A program made the translations under genes and the position numbers. The notes below the pieces were generated by a model. It worked only from the letters and a program-made list of their open reading frames with translations, did no database searches and was not told the origin of the DNA. This document shows positions 1 to 4,968 of a stretch of DNA of 5,217 bases, piece by piece. The stretch comes from Chloroflexota bacterium (lineage in GTDB: Bacteria; Chloroflexota; Limnocylindria; QHBO01). Where the stretch lies: assembly GCA_005882055.1 (NCBI GenBank), contig VBGQ01000110.1, positions 1 to 5,217 of the forward strand. The letters are read 5' to 3'. Numbering within the stretch: the first letter of the stretch is position 1; each line of letters opens with the position of its first letter.

Positions 1-582
1 GGAGTGATGGCCATTGCGATCACGCTCCTGGTGCTCGATCTCAAGGTCCCATCGGACGCCGAAACGCGCGAAGCGGGCAGTCTCATTGGCGCGCTTGGCC
101 AGCACTGGCCGTCCTACCTTGCCTACCTCGCAGCCTTCCTGACCATCGGCATCATCTGGCTGAACCATCGGGCCTTCGTCGACAAGATCCGGCGCTTCGA
201 CAGTCGCCTGCACTGGCTGAACCTGGCATTGCTGCTGGGCATCGCGACCCTGCCGTTCCCGACCGCCCTGCTGGCCGCCTACCTGGCCGAAGGAGGCGCA
301 CCGGCTTCCACCGCCGCAGTGATCTACGGGCTCTTGTCTGTCGCGACGGCCCTGCCCTGGACGTTGATGTGGCGACACATCCTCAGGCATCCCGAGCTGC
401 TTGAACCCCCGTACGGCGTGGACCACGCCCGCCTGGAGGTGAAGCGGGCGTCGATTGGACCATTGATCTATCTGCTTGCTGTCCCGTTGGCCCTCTTCCT
501 GCCGCTCGCCGCACTCTTCTTCTACATCAGCGTGGGCGTGGTGTACGCCATCACCAACCAGGGCGTCCAGGCGGAGAGCTAG
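1..582 (+). CDS. TMEM175-family potassium channel (5' partial)
   Basis: This is probably an integral-membrane potassium channel of the bacterial TMEM175 (DUF1211) family. The reading frame is open from base 1 and begins with GVMAIAITLLVLDLKVP. In this family that segment directly follows the FSDG part of the first-helix motif, so the true start lies left of the window and roughly 10-25 residues are missing. The ATG at 7 and GTG at 4 are internal codons. Numbering from base 1, hydrophobic segments lie at about residues 1-16, 38-57, 70-95, 103-127 and 150-185; the last is long enough for two helices, giving the usual six. Family-like motifs are W53-L-N-H56 at the end of helix 2 and NLALLLGIATLPFPT (74-88) in helix 3. 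Family members form K+ channels without a TVGYG filter, using hydrophobic residues of helix 1. The TAG stop overlaps the stop of the convergent HIT gene. Family assignment is confident; the physiological role is not shown. Confidence 0.88.
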   Translation, partial: GVMAIAITLLVLDLKVPSDAETREAGSLIGALGQHWPSYLAYLAAFLTIGIIWLNHRAFVDKIRRFDSRLHWLNLALLLGIATLPFPTALLAAYLAEGGAPASTAAVIYGLLSVATALPWTLMWRHILRHPELLEPPYGVDHARLEVKRASIGPLIYLLAVPLALFLPLAALFFYISVGVVYAITNQGVQAES

Positions 583-1043
583 CCCGGGCCGTGAGACTCG
601 AAGAGCTCCCCGAGACGCTTCGCCAGGCGCCGCGCGAGCTCAGCCACGGTTTCGGCATCAGCCTGAGGTCCTGCCTCGTCGCTCTGGTGCCACGGAACCT
701 CCGGCGATACCCCCGGATGGCGTGGCAGGAGGTGCTCGTGGAAATGCGCAACGTGCCGGCCGATGACCGCCGCGAACACGAATGTCACGCCCAGCTCGTC
801 ACGCAGGGCCCGAGCAAGGCGCGAGCGTAAGCGACCGAGGTCCGCCGCCTCGGCGTCCGTCAGGTCGGCCAGGTATGGGGCGTGTCGGTCCGATTCAATG
901 ACCAGATGGCCCAGTGCCGCGAGCCCGTTTCCACCAGGATCACCGTGGTAGACCCAGAACCCATCCGCGCGGCCGACGAGCTGCCCCTTCATCGTTCCCT
1001 CGCCGCGGTGCTTCACGCAGATCATGCATTCCGCCGCCGTCAT
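579..1043 (-). CDS. HIT-family (histidine triad) nucleotide hydrolase/transferase
   Basis: This 154-residue cytosolic protein has the histidine-triad signature near its C-terminal side: H97-V-A-H100-F-H102-E-H104-L-L-P-R. In the family the middle histidine (here H102) is the nucleophile that attacks the alpha-phosphate of nucleotide substrates such as AMP-lysine, adenosine phosphoramidate or dinucleoside polyphosphates. A glutamate sits at position 103, where the consensus is usually hydrophobic. The N-terminus MTAAECMICVKHRGEG carries a C-x2-C pair like the CIFC element of many HIT proteins. The segment LAALGHLVIESDRH matches the core strand region. I chose ATG 1043; an in-frame GTG at 1064 would add seven residues. 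Neither has a convincing ribosome binding site. The gene starts 33 nt after the 3' end of tRNA-Lys on the same strand, so cotranscription is possible. Its TAG stop shares CTAG with the stop of the convergent channel gene. The substrate is unknown. Confidence 0.88.
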   Translation of the reverse strand: MTAAECMICVKHRGEGTMKGQLVGRADGFWVYHGDPGGNGLAALGHLVIESDRHAPYLADLTDAEAADLGRLRSRLARALRDELGVTFVFAAVIGRHVAHFHEHLLPRHPGVSPEVPWHQSDEAGPQADAETVAELARRLAKRLGELFESHGPG

Positions 1044-1076
1044 CGGCTCATGTCGCCGGTTCACCTAAGCGCTGCG

Positions 1077-1151
1077 TGGAGGGCCGTGTGGGATTCGAAC
1101 CCACGACACGAGGATTAAAAGTCCCCTGCTCTGCCACTGAGCTAACGGCCC
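1077..1151 (-). tRNA. tRNA-Lys, anticodon UUU, CCA encoded
   Basis: Reading the minus strand from 1151, a complete cloverleaf folds. It has a 7-bp acceptor stem GGGCCGT/ACGGCCC, a D arm GCTC-AGTGGCA-GAGC, and an anticodon arm GGGGA-CTTTTAA-TCCTC with one G-U pair. The variable loop is GTGTC and the T arm is GTGGG-TTCGAAT-CCCAC. The anticodon at positions 34-36 is TTT, which decodes lysine AAA and AAG. The body is 72 nt, and CCA is encoded at 1079-1077. The discriminator base (complement of 1080) is U rather than the A73 typical of tRNA-Lys in E. coli and most bacteria. It sits 53 nt downstream of the VOC gene stop on the same strand. No strong promoter is visible upstream; a TACTAT hexamer five nt before G1 lacks a good -35 partner. 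Confidence 0.97.
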
Positions 1152-1204
1152 GCCGCATAGTATCGGTGCTCACTCTGACCAAGCTCGCGACGGGCCGGGC
1201 CGAC

Positions 1205-1588
1205 TCAGGCTGGCGGGTTCGAGCCCTCCATCGGCTCCATCGGGCTCATGAGCTGGAAGTAGTTGTCATCCGGGTCGGAGAACGTCGCGATCGTGTACGG
1301 AGGATCCTCTTCGAAGCCGTAGGGCTCCCGCACGACCATGGCGCCGGCAGCCTTGAAACGGTCGAAATCGGCCTGCACATCCGGGCTCTCGATGTTCCAG
1401 ATGAGGCGCCCGGGATGGGCGTTCTTGCCCTTCACCTCGCTGTGAGGGCCAATGCTCATCATTCCCGAGCCGATCGTCCAGCCCGTGTACCCACCTTCGC
1501 TGAAGGTCGGTTTGCCCAGGAGCTTCGTGTAGTACTCGACGAGCCGGTCTGGATTCTCCGATCCGATCAGGATGTTGTTGAAGTTCAT
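1205..1588 (-). CDS. VOC-superfamily (glyoxalase/bleomycin-resistance fold) protein
   Basis: This is a 127-residue single-domain protein of the vicinal oxygen chelate fold. It shows two beta-alpha-beta-beta-beta halves. The first is FNNILIGSENPDRLVEYYTKLLG (residues 3-25). The second begins at GRLIWNIESPDVQADFDRFKAAGA (60-83) and ends with FSDPDDNYFQLMSP (103-116), a version of the DPDGN-x-x-EL signature. The usual metal ligands are incomplete: the first strand has N/I where a histidine is common, and the last position is Q112 instead of Glu. Metal binding is therefore uncertain and the reaction cannot be named. Stand-alone VOC proteins of this kind include lyases, dioxygenases and antibiotic-binding proteins. 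ATG 1588 is supported by an AAGGAGA ribosome binding site six nt upstream. The gene lies downstream of the phosphatase gene on the same strand, with a hairpin between them. Confidence 0.85.
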   Translation of the reverse strand: MNFNNILIGSENPDRLVEYYTKLLGKPTFSEGGYTGWTIGSGMMSIGPHSEVKGKNAHPGRLIWNIESPDVQADFDRFKAAGAMVVREPYGFEEDPPYTIATFSDPDDNYFQLMSPMEPMEGSNPPA

Positions 1589-1594
1589 CCGGTA

Positions 1595-1601
1595 TCTCCT
1601 T
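1595..1601 (-). promoter_or_regulatory. Ribosome binding site of the VOC gene
   Basis: The minus strand reads AAGGAGA here, six nt before ATG 1588. It fixes the start of the VOC-fold protein. Only about 20 nt separate it from the upstream hairpin, so there is no room for a separate full promoter between hairpin and gene unless it overlaps the hairpin. Confidence 0.8.
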
Positions 1602-1620
1602 CGTTTCGATGGGAGCAGAA

Positions 1621-1648
1621 GCCGCCCGCGACCGGAGCCGCGGGCGGC
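1621..1648 (-). terminator. GC-rich hairpin, probable terminator of the phosphatase gene
   Basis: GCCGCCCGCG (1621-1630) and CGCGGGCGGC (1639-1648) form a perfect 10-bp inverted repeat around an 8-nt loop. It begins 21 nt after the phosphatase stop codon in the direction of transcription. The sequence that follows on the minus strand (TTCTGCTCCC) has only a poor U-tract, so this is not a classical intrinsic terminator. It may act as a U-less terminator, pause site or 3' RNA-stabilising hairpin. The structure is seen directly; its function is inferred. Confidence 0.65.
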
Positions 1649-1669
1649 CTGTGAGGCATACGTCGACGC

Positions 1670-3871
1670 TCAGCTTGCCGCAGCGACAACCTCGTTGATC
1701 AGGGCATTTGCCTGGCTGATCAGCGACTGAGCGTTGTGCACGTCGAGGTTCACGCCGTTGAACTCGGAGTCCGCGAGCGTGTTCTTGATGGTGGTAGCCA
1801 GACCGTCGCGGTCAGAGGTCCACGACGTGATCTGGTTCTCGATCGAGGTGTAGTCCGCGTCCCCCGCGGCGTTGCTCGCCAGCGCCTCGGACGACTTCTT
1901 GAGGACCGCCATGCTGAAGGTGCCGAACGGCGCATTCAGCTGTTTGTACGCGGAGGCCAGCTGCTGGAAGAGCCCGCGGTGCAGACGCAGCGACTGCGGG
2001 TTGGCCGAGGCCGCCAGGACCTCGGTAACGACCCGACCGTCCTGGACGTAGTCGTCCTTCAGGCCGAGGAGGCTCAGCATGGTCGGGCGCCAGTCGGTGT
2101 GATCGGTCCAGACCGATGCGTTGACGCCCTGGTTCTGCACGCCCGGCCCCACGAGGCCCGCCCAGGTCGAGGCGATCTCATCCTGGATGTCGCCGTGGTT
2201 CCACGCGAAGCTCTGGGCCGTACGGGCCGGGATGAAGGCGCACGCTTCCGGTGTCGCACAGGTCGCCGGCGTCGCCCCGCCGGTCGCGAAGAAGAACCAG
2301 TCAGGATCCGCGAACGGCGTGTACGTCGGTGTCCTGAACGGATCGGCCGTCACCATGTGCAGCGCCTTCATCCCGACGTGATCGGCCTGCGCCACCATGA
2401 TGTTGTTCTCCACCGATCCGGTGTACGGATTGAGCCAGTGGAGCTGGGCCGTCTCCCGTTCCAGGTTTCGCACGATCGGGTCCGTCTGGTCCCGGATCGG
2501 CTGAGCGGCCGTCCCATTGACGTAGACCGTCGGCGCGTCGTCCGAGTGCACCGAGAAGAGCGTCGCGTCCCCGAACTGGGTGTAGATCATGCGGCGCAGG
2601 TCGGCGTTGATCTCGCCGACGCCATTGACCGCCGGGTAGGTGCAAGGCGTATTGCCGCCGTCGCAACCAGGATTGGTGGGATCCGCTCCAGCGAAGTGGT
2701 CGCCCTCGTCGACGGTGAACACGAAGAGCGTGTTGCTCTTGTTGATCCCGTCGGCCGCGAGCCGATTGAAGAACTGGCCGAAGGCAGTGTCATAGTCGTG
2801 CAGCTGCTGGACGTAACCCGCCTCACCGGGCCCGTACGCGAAGTGGATGTTTCCCGATGTGCCATGTCCGTCGTGGGCATCGGAGATGTAGGCGTAGGTG
2901 ATCGGCACCCCGGCCTCCTGCATCTGGGCGACGTAGGAGAGGGAGACGGTCGCCTCCATGCCATCGAAGCCAGGGAAGCCAATGTGTCCGGTGGCGTCCT
3001 GGATGACGTTGCCGGACAGGTCGGTCATGGGGCCACTCGGCTTGATGACCGGGTTGACGTACTTGGCCCCGAACAGGCCGGAGTAGCCGGCATAGCCAAG
3101 CGGCTCGTCAGGCAGGGTGTCGGGGCGCGCATGCGTGGATGCGCCGCAGACCGATGAGCCCTGCGCGCAGTGGACGCCAATGCCCACGAAGTCCGCGAAG
3201 GCCTGGCCCGGGTTGTCGATGACCTCCTGCGCCTCGTCCGATCCCGCACCGAAGACGGTGGGGATGTCGATGGCCGTGTTTTCGAGGACGGTGTTGGCAG
3301 TGGCCACGGCTCCGACGTCACAGCCAGCCCGGGTATAGGGCACCCAGGGCGCCGGCGAAATCTTGCCGTTCTCGTTGATCATCTCCGGCGTCGTATCGGT
3401 GGTGCTCCCCGCGGGGTCGAAGAGGGGAGCCGTCCAGTACGCGAACGAGACGCCGGTCCGCGTCGTGCCATCGGTCTTGAAGTAGCGGAACGAGTTGGAG
3501 ACCGGCTGGCCAAAGCGATCCGGGTAGTTCCCGGTCAGCGAGCTCAGGATGCCGGTGGCGGTGTGCGAGATCAGGACTGTGTGATCGTTGGCGACCAGCG
3601 TCCCGTTGCTCTTGATGAAGTTCAGCAGGTTCGGCATCTGCTCCAGGTCCGACGGAACGTTGGGGTTGTCGCGCCGGAAGTGGGTGTTGTCGAACTGGAT
3701 GTAGATGACGTGCTTGACCTCTCCGTTGGCGGAGTTCAGCTGACACGAGCTGTCTGCCCTGACCGCGGTCGCGGCAAGGGGCGCCACCGGCGCCAGAATC
3801 AGGCTCGATGCTCCGAGCATGACGGTGCTCAGGAGCACCCCAATTCGGCTCGGGAGAGAGTGGGGGCCCAA
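1670..3871 (-). CDS. Secreted alkaline-phosphatase-superfamily phosphoesterase
   Basis: This large exported enzyme is predicted to hydrolyse phosphate (or possibly sulfate) esters outside the membrane; the substrate is unknown. The TTG start at 3871 gives 733 residues. It is preceded at seven nt by AAAGGAGG, whereas the longer frame from TTG 3916 has no such site. Residues 1-39 form a Sec signal: a short basic start, a hydrophobic stretch (about 10-36) and a V-R-A cleavage site before DSSC. Superfamily motifs follow in order: KHVIYIQFD (D61, metal ligand); HTVLISHTATGILSSLTGNYP (97-117), with T104 the likely nucleophile by analogy to nucleotide pyrophosphatases; SDAHDGH (330-336); FTVDEGDHFAG (385-395); WNHGD (557-561); and a TDHTDWRPTMLSLLGL end (589-604). 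The VKHV...FDN and DEG-x-H patterns also resemble phospholipase C/acid phosphatase-type phosphoesterases. From about 625 to 733 there is a helical tail without an LPxTG or membrane anchor. The mature part has eight cysteines, probably in four disulfides. Confidence 0.85.
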   Translation of the reverse strand: MGPHSLPSRIGVLLSTVMLGASSLILAPVAPLAATAVRADSSCQLNSANGEVKHVIYIQFDNTHFRRDNPNVPSDLEQMPNLLNFIKSNGTLVANDHTVLISHTATGILSSLTGNYPDRFGQPVSNSFRYFKTDGTTRTGVSFAYWTAPLFDPAGSTTDTTPEMINENGKISPAPWVPYTRAGCDVGAVATANTVLENTAIDIPTVFGAGSDEAQEVIDNPGQAFADFVGIGVHCAQGSSVCGASTHARPDTLPDEPLGYAGYSGLFGAKYVNPVIKPSGPMTDLSGNVIQDATGHIGFPGFDGMEATVSLSYVAQMQEAGVPITYAYISDAHDGHGTSGNIHFAYGPGEAGYVQQLHDYDTAFGQFFNRLAADGINKSNTLFVFTVDEGDHFAGADPTNPGCDGGNTPCTYPAVNGVGEINADLRRMIYTQFGDATLFSVHSDDAPTVYVNGTAAQPIRDQTDPIVRNLERETAQLHWLNPYTGSVENNIMVAQADHVGMKALHMVTADPFRTPTYTPFADPDWFFFATGGATPATCATPEACAFIPARTAQSFAWNHGDIQDEIASTWAGLVGPGVQNQGVNASVWTDHTDWRPTMLSLLGLKDDYVQDGRVVTEVLAASANPQSLRLHRGLFQQLASAYKQLNAPFGTFSMAVLKKSSEALASNAAGDADYTSIENQITSWTSDRDGLATTIKNTLADSEFNGVNLDVHNAQSLISQANALINEVVAAAS

Positions 3872-3878
3872 GGGATCG

Positions 3879-3886
3879 CCTCCTTT
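3879..3886 (-). promoter_or_regulatory. Ribosome binding site that fixes the phosphatase start at TTG 3871
   Basis: The minus strand reads AAAGGAGG, a near-perfect anti-16S match, exactly seven nt before TTG 3871. This decides between that TTG and the upstream in-frame TTG at 3916. It also places the hydrophobic signal peptide core close to the N-terminus, as expected. Confidence 0.85.
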
Positions 3887-3942
3887 CGCAGGCAGCCGCG
3901 AGGCGGCCAGCCGCAAATGCTCGGGATCACACTGGAGCGTCC

Positions 3943-3971
3943 ACCATAACCCTTTGTCAGGCCCTTGTGAA
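3943..3971 (-). promoter_or_regulatory. Candidate sigma-70-type promoter for the phosphatase
   Basis: On the minus strand TTCACA (3971-3966) matches the -35 consensus at five of six bases. It is separated by exactly 17 bp from TATGGT (3948-3943), a four-of-six -10 element. Transcription would start near 3936, giving a leader of about 65 nt before TTG 3871 and leaving the alternative TTG 3916 with only about 20 nt of leader. No phosphate-regulation box is recognisable. The call rests on pattern only. Confidence 0.4.
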
Positions 3972-3993
3972 CGATTCCGCCACCGCCGGGGCG

Positions 3994-4002
3994 TGGTAGA
4001 TT
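3994..4002 (+). promoter_or_regulatory. Candidate extended -10 promoter for the proline dehydrogenase operon
   Basis: TGG-TAGATT has the TGn extension immediately before a four-of-six -10 hexamer. Transcription would begin near 4009, about 30 nt before GTG 4039. No good -35 is found 16-18 bp upstream, so the call is weak. Together with the minus-strand candidate it would make 3872-4038 a divergent promoter region. Confidence 0.25.
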
Positions 4003-4026
4003 CGCGGCCCCGAGCTGTTCTCCGCT

Positions 4027-4031
4027 GGAGG
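4027..4031 (+). promoter_or_regulatory. Ribosome binding site of proline dehydrogenase
   Basis: GGAGG lies seven nt before GTG 4039 and supports this GTG as the start. The next in-frame ATG encodes M8 and would remove part of the first helix. Confidence 0.75.
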
Positions 4032-4038
4032 CCGACAC

Positions 4039-4956
4039 GTGCGCCACATCCTGCTGTGGATGGCCCGCAACCGATGGCTCAAGGAACACCTGCCGCGCCT
4101 CCCCTTTGCGCGCCGCGCGGTGCGGCGTTTCATGCCCGGAGAGACCGTGGACGAGGCGCTCGCCGCCGCCGAGCCATTCCGGTCGCACGGCATCGGCCTG
4201 CTCTTCACCCGCCTGGGGGAGAATCTGGCGAACCTGGGCGAGGCGCAGGAGGTCGCCGATCACTACCACGCGCTGATCGACGAAATCGCCACGCGCGGCC
4301 TCGACGGTGAGATCAGCGTCAAGCTCACGCAGCTGGGCCTCGACCTGGACCCCGATGCCACCTTCAGCCACGCGCTCTCGCTCTCCGAGCACGCCGCGCG
4401 AACCGGCGGGACCTTCTGGATCGACATGGAGGGAAGCGCCTACACGGAAGCCACCGTGGCCATGTACGAGCGCCTCAAGGCGGAGCAGCCCAACATCGGC
4501 CTCTGCCTGCAGGCCTACCTGCGTCGCACACCGGATGATATTCAGCGACTCTTGCCCCTCAATCCGGCGATCCGCCTGGTCAAGGGCGCATATGACGAGC
4601 ACGCCGCGGTTGCCTTCCGCAAGAGGAGTGAGGTGGACGGCGCCTACCAGTCGCTGGCGGTGCTCATGCTGCCCAAGGCGGCGGCCGGCGAGCTGCGCCT
4701 CGGGCTGGGCACGCACGACCTGGAGCTGGTCGACCGGATCGCTGCGTACGGCGCCAGCGCGGGGCATCCCAAGACCTGCTTCGAGGTCCAGATGCTGTAT
4801 GGCATTCGCGCCCGCGATCAGATCCGACTGGTGCAGGACGGGTACCGGGTGCGCGACCTGATCTCCTACGGCGAGGCGTGGTACGCGTGGTACCTGCGCC
4901 GCCTGGCGGAGCGCCCGGCAAACGTGGCCTTCGCGCTCCGTCAGCTCTTCGGCTGA
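4039..4956 (+). CDS. Proline dehydrogenase, monofunctional, FAD-dependent
   Basis: This enzyme oxidises L-proline to 1-pyrroline-5-carboxylate, passing electrons through FAD to the quinone pool; it is a peripheral membrane or cytosolic (beta/alpha)8 barrel enzyme. Its 305 residues match stand-alone bacterial enzymes (about 300-310), not the much longer PutA fusion. Recognisable blocks in order are SVKLTQLGLDLD (93-104, with K95), FWIDMEGSAYT (126-136, with D129), CLQAYLRRT (156-164), IRLVKGAYDEH (178-188), GLGTHD (222-227), FEVQMLYGI (248-256) and YGEAWYAWYLRRLAERPAN (277-295). R287 and R288 correspond to the arginine pair that binds the proline carboxylate. Near that pair, W284 and L274 stand where I recall tyrosines in well-studied relatives. 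GTG 4039 has GGAGG at seven nt. The neighbouring saccharopine-dehydrogenase-like gene follows after 12 nt, implying one transcript. A separate pyrroline-5-carboxylate dehydrogenase should exist elsewhere. Confidence 0.95.
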   Translation: MRHILLWMARNRWLKEHLPRLPFARRAVRRFMPGETVDEALAAAEPFRSHGIGLLFTRLGENLANLGEAQEVADHYHALIDEIATRGLDGEISVKLTQLGLDLDPDATFSHALSLSEHAARTGGTFWIDMEGSAYTEATVAMYERLKAEQPNIGLCLQAYLRRTPDDIQRLLPLNPAIRLVKGAYDEHAAVAFRKRSEVDGAYQSLAVLMLPKAAAGELRLGLGTHDLELVDRIAAYGASAGHPKTCFEVQMLYGIRARDQIRLVQDGYRVRDLISYGEAWYAWYLRRLAERPANVAFALRQLFG

Positions 4957-4962
4957 AGGAGG
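4956..4962 (+). promoter_or_regulatory. Ribosome binding site of the saccharopine-dehydrogenase-like gene
   Basis: AAGGAGG begins on the last base of the proline dehydrogenase TGA stop and ends six nt before GTG 4969. Stop codon and ribosome binding site overlap, a typical arrangement for genes translated from one operon mRNA. Confidence 0.8.
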
Positions 4963-4968
4963 CGTCGC

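Larger units (their letters stand above)
3872..4038. other. Divergent intergenic region between phosphatase and proline dehydrogenase
   Basis: This 167-bp region is the longest gap in the window. It separates two oppositely oriented genes and holds both ribosome binding sites and both candidate promoters. The longest reading of the phosphatase frame extends into it to 3916, but this is rejected on the ribosome binding site. I see no convincing operator palindrome; a loose CCACCGCC/GGGCGTGG pairing (about 3980-3996) has a central mismatch. Confidence 0.6.

Noticed and set aside
1..9. GTG 4 or ATG 7 as the true start of the channel protein.
   Set aside because: These codons fall inside the conserved first-helix motif (after FSD), so the gene must begin left of the window.
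1044..1064. GTG 1064 as the start of the HIT protein.
   Set aside because: It would add seven residues (VNRRHEP) with no ribosome binding site, 12 nt from the tRNA end. ATG 1043 fits the usual family N-terminus better, though the choice is not certain.
1152..1204. A promoter for the tRNA in the gap downstream of the VOC gene.
   Set aside because: TACTAT is present just before the tRNA and TTGGTC further up, but the spacing is 14 bp. The pair does not make a convincing promoter.
914..1654. A 246-codon open frame on the plus strand running through the HIT start, tRNA and VOC gene.
   Set aside because: It crosses a tRNA and two recognised genes on the other strand. The low-complexity Arg/His/Val composition is typical of antisense GC-rich frames.
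1736..3157. A 473-codon open frame on the plus strand, opposite the phosphatase gene.
   Set aside because: It is antisense to a gene with clear catalytic motifs, a signal peptide and a strong ribosome binding site. Its product is arginine/valine-rich without recognisable domains, as expected for the complement of GC-rich coding sequence.
3829..4767. A 312-codon open frame on the minus strand, opposite proline dehydrogenase.
   Set aside because: It is the shadow of a well-recognised enzyme and shows no domain motif. It would also run through the divergent promoter region into the phosphatase start.
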